A stretch of 30,299 nt of DNA from CAYONM01 sp964405325 (GTDB lineage Bacteria > Planctomycetota > UBA11346): the NCBI GenBank assembly GCA_964405325.1, contig CAYONM010000019.1, forward strand, positions 1 to 30,299, given 5' to 3'. The notes under the pieces were generated by a model. The model worked only from the letters and a program-made list of their open reading frames with translations, was not told where the DNA came from and ran no database searches. Below are positions 16,682 through 23,486 of this stretch, piece by piece (position 1 is the first letter of the stretch; each line of letters opens with the position of its first letter). Both the position numbers and the translations under genes were made by a program.

Positions 16682-18101
16682 CGGCCATCAAGCCATAGCG
16701 CTTGCGCAGGGTGTAGAGCACCTTGCGGGATATGCCCAGATATTTGGCGGTCCGCACTGGTGACTGGTCGCATTTTTCCAGCGCGGCTTTGATGACGGCG
16801 CCATGCCAGTGGTCCAGGTCGAAACGCTCATCGGGCAAATCGTTCGGGCCCGGGTCACGCAGCAGCACGCTCAGACCATCACGCTGCGCCGCGGGTGAAC
16901 ACGACTGGGTCGCGGGGTCTGCGATCAGGCCATGCCGACCACTGAGTTCCAGATGTTGCCTGAGTGCTTTTTCATCCAATTCGCCGCCGTCGGCTTCGAT
17001 GCAGGCGGCTTCCAGGAAATGCCCCAGTTCGCGGATATTGCCCGGCCAGGGCCTGGTTTCCAAAGTGGCCAGGGCGGCGTGGCTGATACTGGTGAAGGCC
17101 GAGGTCATGCGCTTGCGGATGCGGGCCAACAGCAGCGGTACCAACCGGGCGATGGCGCTGGGGGTATCGTTCAGCGACGGCAAGCGCAGGCGCACGACCT
17201 TCAGGCGGTAGTACAGGTCTTCGCGGAAGTCGCCCTCCTGTATCGCTTGTTCCAGGTTCAGATTGGTGGCGCAGACGATGCGCGCATGCAGGGCCTGTTC
17301 GCGAGTGCCGCCCACCGGATACCAGCGTCTGGTTTCAATGACACGCAATAATTTAGCCTGCTGATCCGCTGGGAGATCGCCGACCTCGTCCAAAAATACC
17401 GTGCCGCCAGCAGCCAGCGCCAGTTTACCGGCCTGACCGCCGGTACGGGCACCGGTGAAGGCGCCGGATTCATAGCCGAACAATTCCGACTCGAATAAAC
17501 TGGCGCTGATGGCGGCACAGTTCAGCGCTACAAATGGGCCGTTGTCAGCATCCGGCTCGCCGCCGTGGTGGACACGCCGGGCGATCAGTTCCTTGCCGGT
17601 GCCAGTGGCACCCTGCACCAGCACCGGGGTTTCGGGCATCTGATGCATGCGATCGCAGCGCCGGATCAGGGCGGCCATTTCGCTGGAGTGGACCACCAGG
17701 CCGTCGGCCAGCTCCTGGCCGACCAGATCATCGACCTCTTCCTTGGGGTCGGTGGCGAGGCGGTCGATCAGGGCCAGCACTTCGCGCACATCGATCGGCT
17801 TGTGGAAGTAATCCACCGCTCCGCGCCGGATCAGATCCAGGGCGGTGTAGTGCTCTCCGTAGGCGGTCATCACGGCTACCGGCAGCTGTGGCCAGGCGCG
17901 ATGGATGTGGTCCAGCAGGCTGGCGCCGTTCATTTCCGGCATGCGCAGATCGGTCAGCACCAGCTCCACCGATTGCCGGGCCAGCACCGCCAGGGCCTGG
18001 GAGCCGGAATCAGCACAGGTGGTCTGATGCCCGAGTTCACTCAGCAGGGTGGCCAGGCTTTTGGCCACTTCCAGGTGATCGTCGACGAGCAGGATATTCA
18101 T
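16674..18101 (-). CDS. NtrC-family sigma-54-dependent response regulator
   Basis: A 475-residue transcription activator. The receiver domain (1-120) has the acidic pair D7-D8, phospho-acceptor D51 (LVLTDLRMPEMNG) and the conserved Lys in DYFHKPID. The AAA+ domain has Walker A GATGTGKE (about 162-169), the sigma-54 contact loop GAFTGA (about 212-217), and Walker B GGTVFLDEVGDL. The C-terminal Fis-type helix-turn-helix includes SPVRTAKYLGISRKVLY. ATG 18101 is supported by GAGGA 5-9 nt upstream and by the start of the receiver domain; the frame extends to 18323, but that part runs through the repeats. It heads the operon with two kinase-like genes and is divergent from the prepilin genes. PilR/PilS control of pilins is a precedent for a link, but I see no convincing sigma-54 promoter in the intergenic region. 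Confidence 0.93.
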   Translation of the reverse strand: MNILLVDDHLEVAKSLATLLSELGHQTTCADSGSQALAVLARQSVELVLTDLRMPEMNGASLLDHIHRAWPQLPVAVMTAYGEHYTALDLIRRGAVDYFHKPIDVREVLALIDRLATDPKEEVDDLVGQELADGLVVHSSEMAALIRRCDRMHQMPETPVLVQGATGTGKELIARRVHHGGEPDADNGPFVALNCAAISASLFESELFGYESGAFTGARTGGQAGKLALAAGGTVFLDEVGDLPADQQAKLLRVIETRRWYPVGGTREQALHARIVCATNLNLEQAIQEGDFREDLYYRLKVVRLRLPSLNDTPSAIARLVPLLLARIRKRMTSAFTSISHAALATLETRPWPGNIRELGHFLEAACIEADGGELDEKALRQHLELSGRHGLIADPATQSCSPAAQRDGLSVLLRDPGPNDLPDERFDLDHWHGAVIKAALEKCDQSPVRTAKYLGISRKVLYTLRKRYGLMADA

Positions 18102-18124
18102 GACGGTCCTCAAAAATCCTATTA

Positions 18125-18217
18125 CAAGTCGCGAATGCGGTGCGAAGCCAGAGCCTGGCAGGCGGTCGAGCCGGACTGGCGCCGGGAGGTTTGGAAGGGG
18201 CGTGCGCCCCGTCTTTT
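18125..18217 (+). repeat. Dispersed repeat family 2, copy A, with terminator-like hairpin
   Basis: The segment reads AAGTCGCGAATGCGGTGCGAA, then GCCAGAG, then about 28 bases not present in the other copies, then CCGGGAGGTTTGGAAGGGGC. The flanking blocks match copy B (18255-18312) and copy C (12372-12418), so copy A is the same element with an insertion. Its end forms a palindrome (GGGGCGTGCGCCCC, 18197-18210) followed by GTCTTTT, which would resemble a weak terminator or attenuator for rightward transcription towards the prepilin genes. No gene is present here. Confidence 0.5.
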
Positions 18218-18254
18218 GCACAATTCCTTCATGCCGGATGCTACCAGGAGTCCT

Positions 18255-18312
18255 GTTCAAGCCGCGAATGCGGCGCGAAGCCGGGGAGGTTCGGAGGGGG
18301 CGGAGCCACCGG
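18255..18312 (+). repeat. Dispersed repeat family 2, copy B
   Basis: This copy reads GTTCAAGCCGCGAATGCGG, then CGCGAAGCCGGGG, then AGGTTCGGAGGGGGCGGAGCC. It lies about 130 bp after copy A in the same orientation, so the two form a diverged tandem pair. It is followed by another small hairpin (GGCAGC-TT-GCTGCC near 18324-18337). The short downstream string TTCATG at 18378-18383 also recurs after copy A (18227-18232), hinting that the repeated unit may be longer, about 130 bp. Confidence 0.55.
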
Positions 18313-18401
18313 GTCCGTAGCATGGCAGCTTGCTGCCCCGGCCCGAAGGTGTGCGCTCTCTCGGATGCAAATGTCCTTCATGGCTTCTTGGCTTAACTCT
18401 T

Positions 18402-18595
18402 ACCACGAAAACGCCAGCCGGGCAAATCGGCCCAGGCTGGGCGTGGTCTGCTCTGGTGGTACCGGGCCGATTGACCCGAAGGCCGTAATTGTGGGCGCCA
18501 TCGCCCGAAAACCTTTGTGCAAATTTTTCTAAACGCCGTTGGAAATCGTTTTCCTTTGGCATCACTCGTACTGAATGCTGAGTGGGAGTAGACTT
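18402..18595 (+). promoter_or_regulatory. Structured leader candidate upstream of the prepilin genes
   Basis: No gene is seen between 18313 and 18595. The stretch holds a long imperfect hairpin: ACCA and CGCCAGCC on the left (18402-18419) pair with GGCTGGGCG and TGGT on the right (18435-18447), and GGGC pairs with GCCC inside. Its ATCGGCCC could pair instead with GGGCCGAT near 18464-18471, giving two exclusive folds. A third small stem GGGCG-CCAT-CGCCC follows, then a T-rich stretch (AAATTTTTCT). The ribosome site for the prepilin is GGGAG near 18584-18588. An attenuator or other leader RNA is plausible. I compared it with cyclic-di-GMP (GEMM) riboswitches and did not find their conserved core. 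Confidence 0.35.
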
Positions 18596-18988
18596 ATGCG
18601 ACCTCAAACAAACAGCGGTTTCAGCCTTTTGGAGATCATGATTGCGATTGTGGTCCTGAGTATCGGTACCTTCGCCCCGTTCGCTGGTATGGGCACCTCC
18701 AGTCGGATTTCCGCCGATACTCGGGCCCAGACCCGCGCCTTGGCGACGATCGAGAACCTGATGGAAGAGATCCAAGCCAAGCCGCTGAGCGAGATCGTGA
18801 GCTACGACAACACGGTGTTCGATGTCTACGGTCGGGCCCAGGCTGGCAGTACCGACCAGATCGCCGTTCAGGTCGAGGATCTCGGTGGTGGTCTGTACCA
18901 GGTGGTGCTCGATGCCGAGTGGCTTTCCCAGATTGGAACCCAATCAGAACGACTCGTCTTTCTTCAGGCCAATCGTGGTGGCGGCTGA
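18596..18988 (+). CDS. Type IV prepilin-like / pseudopilin protein
   Basis: A 130-residue protein with a class III (prepilin) signal: MRPQTNSG then FSLLE, with cleavage expected after G8, Phe at +1 and the conserved Glu at +5. The hydrophobic helix IMIAIVVLSIGTFAPFAG follows. The remainder is a small globular domain with no named match. ATG 18596 has GGGAG 8 nt upstream and puts the signal at the very N-terminus. PilV/GspI-type minor pilins have this size and hydrophobic pattern. It is the first gene of a likely operon with a second prepilin-like gene and a HEAT-repeat protein; no pilus assembly ATPase or prepilin peptidase lies in the window. Confidence 0.85.
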   Translation: MRPQTNSGFSLLEIMIAIVVLSIGTFAPFAGMGTSSRISADTRAQTRALATIENLMEEIQAKPLSEIVSYDNTVFDVYGRAQAGSTDQIAVQVEDLGGGLYQVVLDAEWLSQIGTQSERLVFLQANRGGG

Positions 18989-19028
18989 AGCTACCTCCAG
19001 AAACCATGGGTCGTGCAAGGAGATCATC

Positions 19029-20453
19029 ATGACCAACGCCGCCTACACCATGCTCGAAGTCATCATCGCCACCTTGATTCTGGCGGTGATGCTGACTGGC
19101 GTGACCCAGAGCATGATCTCCGGATCCATGCTGGTGGAGGCCGTCAGCCAGCAGGCGGAGCTCACCAACAACTCCAATGCCGCGATCCATCATTTGTCGC
19201 AGAAACTGCGCGGTGCGGACGTCGACTATGTCTATTAAAGCGGCGCCAATCTGGGCCTGAATTATATTCAGACCAACTGGGCGACCTTCGCCAATTATTA
19301 TGATGGCGTAGCCCAGGGGACCCAGATGGATGTGCCGTTGGACACCTTCCTGGCAGGGTTCGCCCATCTTGATGCCAGCAATGTCAACATTTCGGGCAGC
19401 GAAGTGCGGCTGAACGGTATCGCCATGACTGTCGAGGTCGAAAAACTGACTGCGGGCGGCACGAATGCGAGCAACAGCGTGTTCCTGATCCGCAGCACTG
19501 CCACGCATGGCTCGCCCAGTCAGCCGGAGCTATATCAGCGGCAACGGGTGGAGATCACCACCTATCCGGTGCTGAACCAGTCGAGCAACCCGACCAGCAT
19601 GTTCGCCACGGCGCTGGCCTGCCTGACCGGCTTCGGTTTCGGCGGCAATGCCCACACCGATAGTTGGCATAGCGACCACGGCGGCTACCAGAACAGCAAT
19701 CCTGGTAACAAGGGGGATTTGGTTTCGGAAGGGAATGTGACGGTACAGAAAATAGCGAATGTCCTTGGCACAGCCCATTCGAATCAGAACCTGCAGCTGC
19801 CGACTTTCGATTACGACAGCTTTGCCGCCGACTACCTGCCCACCTCGCGCAGTGCGATCACCAGCAGCGAAACTCTCAACAGCGGTGTGTACGAGGTGTC
19901 CGAGCTTTCACCAGGCAGCAATTCGACTCTGAACGTGAATGGCGAAGTGGTCCTGTTTGTCGATGGACCGATCAATCTGCACAAGGCGTCGATCAATTAT
20001 CAGACCGCCGATTCCAATCTGGTGATTTTCCAGAGCGATTACGATGGCGAGGGTGTCACCGGAGCCGACAGTTTCGTGGCAGGCAACACCGTGCTCGGTC
20101 CCTTCGACAGTCTGGGCAAGCAGGGTGGCAAGATTGCCAGTGCCACGGTCGACCCGTCGCGGTTCCAGTTGTATACGGCGCATGACGGCGCGATCAGATT
20201 CTCGGGCAACTCCACGATTGCAGGGGTAATCTATGCACCGGAAGCGCAGTTCCATCTGACCGGGACTGCCGACGTGTTCGGATCGCTGATCGCCGGGTCC
20301 TTCAACAGCGATCAAATCGTTGGCAGTTTCTACTTCCATTACGATGAGGCCTTGGCCGATGCCGACAAATTCCCCACCTTCAACGACAGCCAGATTCCGA
20401 CCATGGTGATCGGTGCCTGGCGAACCACCCAGCTCGGCTATGGAGCTCCCTGA
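19029..20453 (+). pseudogene. Prepilin-like (PilW/PilX-type) gene interrupted by in-frame TAA
   Basis: ATG 19029, with AAGGAG 8 nt upstream, begins a class III signal (MTNAA then YTMLEVIIATLILAVML, Glu at +5). The frame reaches TAA at 19236-19238 after DVDYVY, yet continues open from SGANLGLNYIQTNW to a TGA at 20453, about 405 further codons with normal composition. Without the stop it would be one protein of about 474 residues. The C-terminal part (SGNSTIAGVIYAPEAQFHLT, then FHYDEAL) resembles the C-terminal domain of large PilX-like pilins. No ribosome site precedes the first ATG after the stop (19326). A single substitution from CAA, GAA or AAA would create this TAA. Recent mutation, readthrough or a base error are all possible. 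Confidence 0.65.
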
Positions 20454-21487
20454 TGACGACCCACTCCCTGCTGCTCGCTCTCTGTTTGGCACCATTGACC
20501 TGCTTGGCAACCGAATTGCCATTGACCGAGACCTTCGGGCAGTATCTGCGGCACGAGCCTGAAATCCGGCAGCAGATCCGCCATGCGGATGCCGATGAAC
20601 AGGGCCGATTGCTGCTGCAGCTGGCAGCCGGCCCGAACCAGCAATCCCTGCAGCTGGCCATGGACCTGGCCCGCGACCACGCCGGGCCTGCAACCATGAG
20701 CCGGATGCTCAATGCCATGGCTGCCAAACCACAGGCGGTGCCGCTGCATGCTCGCATTGCCTATCTGGCCAGCTCCAGGGATCCGGAGATCCGCGCCAGT
20801 GCGTTGAGCACCTTGGCCAGTCTCAAGGATTATCGCGCCATCGATCCACTGATCATGGCGCTGAAAGATAGTGACCAGACGGTGGTCGCGGCTGCCGAAC
20901 GCGGCTTGCAGACCGTGACCGGAGCCAGTCTGGGGAGGGATCGCGACGCCTGGCATGATTGGGTCGCCAAACGGGAGTTGGCGCTGGAAAAAGCCTTGCC
21001 CACTCTGCTTCGCGACCTGGAGAGCAGGGATGTCCGGACGGTTAGCGCCGCGGTGCATCGCTTGTTGCAGATGGAGCACCATCCTGGTCTGGTGGCCGAG
21101 CTGTTGGAACCGCTGCTGGTGCACGATGATCCGGCCATCGCGACCTTGGTCCAGGATGCCTTGCAGCTGAAAGACAACCCGCTGGCGGCGTATCGGCTGA
21201 GCCGGTACTCGGCAGAAGCCTTGCAGGCGGCCCGACAGCCGATGAATGCGCAGACCGACCCGGACCGGGCGGACGGTCGTGTCGCAGGTTCGCAAGCGGT
21301 TGCCGCCAGTCTTACAGCCAAACGCGCAGCCAGCGCTTGCTGGCTGGTGCTGGCGGTCCTGGCGATGGCAGGCATCCTGGTCTGGTGGTATCGCTCGTCG
21401 CATCGGGTGAGCACAGAAACCAAAAACCCGGGAGACGCGACCAGGTGTTTCCAGGCGAACCAGCAACGCATCCGCTTCACCTCATGA
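20453..21487 (+). CDS. Exported HEAT-repeat protein with C-terminal membrane anchor
   Basis: A 344-residue protein of unknown role. A signal peptide (MTTHSLLLALCLAPLTCLAT) is followed by alpha-helical repeats typical of HEAT/armadillo scaffolds, for example DPEIRASALSTLASLKDYRA then IDPLIMALKDSDQTVVAAAE, with a WHDWV segment after the second. A single helix (about 295-317, CWLVLAVLAMAGILVWWY) and a short basic tail end the protein, so most of it would face the periplasm. The start shares one base with the stop of the interrupted prepilin gene (TGATG), so it probably depends on translation of that gene, and the upstream TAA could lower its synthesis. It may be an accessory protein of the pilin-like system, but no homologous system is known to me. 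Confidence 0.75.
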   Translation: MTTHSLLLALCLAPLTCLATELPLTETFGQYLRHEPEIRQQIRHADADEQGRLLLQLAAGPNQQSLQLAMDLARDHAGPATMSRMLNAMAAKPQAVPLHARIAYLASSRDPEIRASALSTLASLKDYRAIDPLIMALKDSDQTVVAAAERGLQTVTGASLGRDRDAWHDWVAKRELALEKALPTLLRDLESRDVRTVSAAVHRLLQMEHHPGLVAELLEPLLVHDDPAIATLVQDALQLKDNPLAAYRLSRYSAEALQAARQPMNAQTDPDRADGRVAGSQAVAASLTAKRAASACWLVLAVLAMAGILVWWYRSSHRVSTETKNPGDATRCFQANQQRIRFTS

Positions 21488-21711
21488 TGCGCGGCGGCAT
21501 AGCAAACCTTGGCGCGGGCTGCTATGCCCCTGACGCTGTCGGGCCGATCGGCCCACGTCCGATGTCTTGTTAATCCGAACTTGCCGGGTCGCCAGGCGCA
21601 AAAGCAGGCCATAAATCACGAGGAGTTCATATTTTACGCGCATTGAGCGCGGGTAATCGACACAAAAGTGTACCCAAGTAAATAACCTGGTTATTCTTTG
21701 CATATGAACAC
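21488..21711 (+). other. Non-coding, palindrome-rich, locally AT-richer segment
   Basis: No gene is seen. Directly after the HEAT gene lies a perfect hairpin GGCATAGCA/TGCTATGCC (21496-21504 and 21520-21528) and then the palindrome GGGCCGATCGGCCC (21541-21554). Neither has a T-tract, so they are only possible terminators. Further on, base composition drops in GC and small palindromes recur: CGCGC-ATTGA-GCGCG, ACAC-AAAA-GTGT, and AATAACCTGGTTATT near 21680-21694. The composition shift and the adjoining repeat element suggest inserted or decaying DNA. Confidence 0.4.
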
Positions 21712-21804
21712 AAACCGGGCGCCGCCTGAAACCCATGGGTTCGATCATAGCGGTCGGCGCCCGGTTTTCGGCTCTTACATCGAGGGGCAGGCCCCTCGGA
21801 CCCC
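21712..21804 (-). repeat. Palindromic element family 1, copy 1 (interrupts desaturase relic)
   Basis: Read on the minus strand the element starts GGGGTCCGAGG and ends CGCCCGGTTT. It holds a small hairpin (GAGGGG-CCTG-CCCCTC) and then a large one with perfect 12-bp arms AACCGGGCGCCG and CGGCGCCCGGTT. The loop contains the palindrome AACCCATGGGTT. A second copy in opposite orientation lies at 23291-23389, with the same ends and arms and a diverged loop. The element adjoins the point where the desaturase relic stops being recognisable, as expected for an insertion. Confidence 0.7.
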
Positions 21805-22015
21805 AAGCGCGAGGTCCGAAAGGTGCGATGGCTGAAATACCGATGATAGCCAGCAGTCACGCCGACCATGCGCACCAGGTATAGTCCCCAGCGCCAGGCC
21901 CCAGATCCACAGCGGTGCACCCAGCACAATGCCGGTCACTGCCGCAGTATGGATGAGCAGCAACGGCAACATGCGTGGCCAGGCGATAGAGGGGAAGACC
22001 GGAGAAAACGTTCAT
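21805..22015 (-). pseudogene. Acyl-CoA desaturase 5' remnant, frameshifted and truncated
   Basis: Minus-strand reading gives pieces of the N-terminus of a membrane fatty-acid (acyl-CoA, delta-9 type) desaturase in successive frames: MNVFSGLPLYRLATH, then MLPLLLIHTAAVTG and APLWIWGLALG, then LYLVRMVGVTAGYHRYFSHR. The last piece carries the first iron-binding His box (HRYFSH) in its family context. At least one frameshift separates LALG from LYLV, and probably another precedes MLPLLL. Similarity ends at FRTSR, where the repeat at 21712-21804 begins. The remaining His boxes are absent on the far side of the repeat. This is a dead fragment. Confidence 0.7.
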
Positions 22016-22206
22016 AACGTTCAACGCTCTATCAGTCCTACGGCACCTGGAGCCGTCTGTTTGCCGAATGACAGCCATAGGCTGCGGTATGCGGGCCTGT
22101 ATGCCGGGCAAAACCGTGGAAAGGCTGTGTTTTCACTGGCATGTTGTCAGGGCCATATAGCGTTGCGCGCTTTCCCCATCACAGCGTTATACCGCGAGGA
22201 ATGACC
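22016..22206 (+). promoter_or_regulatory. ilvC upstream region
   Basis: No gene is supported here. A small hairpin CAGCC-ATA-GGCTG lies at 22072-22084. A weak promoter-like pair, TTTTCA near 22131 and CATATA about 18 bases later, lies upstream of the ilvC start. The ribosome site GAGGA ends at 22200, directly before an ATG at 22201 and 6 nt before the preferred ATG 22207. No leader peptide rich in branched-chain codons and no attenuator-terminator pair is visible. Confidence 0.3.
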
Positions 22207-23226
22207 ATGGCTGTCACCGTGCACTACGCCAAGACCGCGAAAATCACTGCCCTGAAAAAGAAGACTGTCGCCATTATCGGCTACGGCAGTCAGGGCCACG
22301 CGCATGCGCAGAACCTGCGCGACAGCGGCATCGAGGTCGTCATCGGCCTTCGCTCCAAGACCAGCCCCACGGGCAAGCAGGCTAAGAAGGACGGCTTTCA
22401 GGTTCTGACCGTTGCCGAGGCCAGTGCCCAGGCCGACGTGATCATGGTGTTGGTGCCTGACGAGTTCATGCCCGAGATCTACAAGGAATCCATCGAGCCC
22501 GGCCTGCAGGCCGGCAACATGCTGATGTTTGCGCATGGCTTCAATATCCACTTCGGCTTCATCAATCCGCCGAAGAATGTCGATGTCACCATGATCGCGC
22601 CCAAGGGTCCCGGTCACACCGTGCGGAGCCAATTCGAGGCTGGCGGCGGTGTGCCACAGTTGGTCGCCATTCATCAGGATGCCACCGGCAAGGCCATGAA
22701 GTTGACCCTCGCCTACGGTGCCGGTCTGGGTGGTGCCCGCGCCGGTATCATTGAGACCACCTTCAAAGAAGAGACCGAGACCGATCTCTTCGGTGAGCAG
22801 GTGGTGCTGTGCGGCGGCCTGAGCGAGCTGATCAAGAACGGCTTCGATACCCTGGTGGAAGCCGGCTACGAGCCCGAGATGGCCTACTTCGAGTGCCTGC
22901 ATGAGGTGAAGCTGATCGTAGACCTGATGGTGCAGGGCGGCTTGAGCTATATGCGCTACTCCATCAGCAACACGGCTGAGTTCGGCGACTACCACACCGG
23001 TCCGAAGATCATCACCCCGGCGGTGAAGAAGAAGATGGTCAAGGCTCTGAAGGACATCCAAAACGGCACCTTCGCCAAGGCCTTCCGTGCCGAATGTCTG
23101 GCCGGCAAGCCAAACATGAACGAGACTCGCAAGAACGAATACGATCTGCCCATCGAGCAGACTGGCCGCAAGCTGCGCAAGATGATGAAGTGGATCAACT
23201 CCAAGGACATCAAGCCTCGCGGCTGA
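22207..23226 (+). CDS. ilvC: Ketol-acid reductoisomerase (class I)
   Basis: NADPH- and Mg-dependent enzyme of valine, leucine and isoleucine synthesis, converting acetolactate or acetohydroxybutyrate to the dihydroxy acid. The 339-residue length fits the short class I form. The Rossmann motif GYGSQG is at 25-30, followed by HAHAQNLRDSG. FAHGFNIHFG and PKGPGHTVR are typical. Metal and catalytic residues are D193 and E197 (TDLFGEQVVLCGG), E229 and E233 (YFECLHE), and S254 in RYSISNTAE. ATG 22207 (MAVTVHYAK) is preferred over 22201 because GAGGA is then 6 nt upstream. The gene stands alone, without ilvBN or leuA, and ends at a strong terminator. It is bracketed by two inverted copies of a palindromic element. 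Confidence 0.97.
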   Translation: MAVTVHYAKTAKITALKKKTVAIIGYGSQGHAHAQNLRDSGIEVVIGLRSKTSPTGKQAKKDGFQVLTVAEASAQADVIMVLVPDEFMPEIYKESIEPGLQAGNMLMFAHGFNIHFGFINPPKNVDVTMIAPKGPGHTVRSQFEAGGGVPQLVAIHQDATGKAMKLTLAYGAGLGGARAGIIETTFKEETETDLFGEQVVLCGGLSELIKNGFDTLVEAGYEPEMAYFECLHEVKLIVDLMVQGGLSYMRYSISNTAEFGDYHTGPKIITPAVKKKMVKALKDIQNGTFAKAFRAECLAGKPNMNETRKNEYDLPIEQTGRKLRKMMKWINSKDIKPRG

Positions 23227-23241
23227 GCAATCAGAAATCAT

Positions 23242-23291
23242 CAGACACACAAAAAAGGACCGGCGTCAGCCGGTCCTTTTTTGTGTGTCTG
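23242..23291 (+). terminator. Perfect 23-bp-stem intrinsic terminator after ilvC
   Basis: Starting 15 bp after the ilvC stop, CAGACACAC, AAAAAA and GGACCGGC pair perfectly with GCCGGTCC, TTTTTT and GTGTGTCTG around a GTCA loop centred at 23266-23267. The GC core followed by six T is a classical rho-independent terminator. The A-run on the other side makes it equally good for leftward transcripts, so it may also stop transcription from the convergent aldo/keto reductase gene. Its last base is the first G of repeat copy 2. Confidence 0.93.
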
Positions 23292-23389
23292 GGGTCCGAG
23301 GGTTTTGCCCTTCGATGTAAAAGTCAAAACCGGGCGCCGACCGATACGATCGAGCCCTTATAGCCATGTGGCCGGGCGGCGCCCGGTTT
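23291..23389 (+). repeat. Palindromic element family 1, copy 2
   Basis: On the plus strand it starts GGGGTCCGAGGG and ends GGCGCCCGGTTT, matching the minus-strand reading of 21712-21804. A small stem (GAGGG with CCCTTC, loop TTTTG) differs in sequence from copy 1 but can still fold, allowing one bulge. The 12-bp arms AACCGGGCGCCG and CGGCGCCCGGTT are identical in both copies, while the loop differs in sequence and by 6 bases in length. Arms kept with loops diverged indicate that the structure matters. The copy lies between the ilvC terminator and the end of the aldo/keto reductase gene. The rest of 23390-23486 holds nothing recognisable. Confidence 0.7.
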
Positions 23390-23486
23390 GTAGGTTTATC
23401 GTAATGGATCAGGTCTCGCGGGATGACATCACCACAAAAGAGGATGGCGGTCGATGGTCCGGCCATTGGCTAGAGAGAAACGGTTA

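Noticed and set aside
17534..18320. Plus-strand open frames opposite the response regulator N-terminus
   Set aside because: They mirror the receiver and AAA+ coding sequence; no start signals or domains.
18402..18500. Cyclic-di-GMP (GEMM) riboswitch upstream of the prepilin genes
   Set aside because: GGGCAAA-like and GGTACC strings gave a superficial resemblance, but the conserved core and P1-P3 arrangement are not there.
18102..18595. Sigma-54 promoter for the prepilin operon
   Set aside because: Several TTGG/TGGC strings were examined, but none has GC at the proper 10-base distance.
21857..22111. An independent small minus-strand gene of 84 codons upstream of ilvC
   Set aside because: Part of it is the first frame of the desaturase relic, and the remainder reads out of frame through desaturase sequence.
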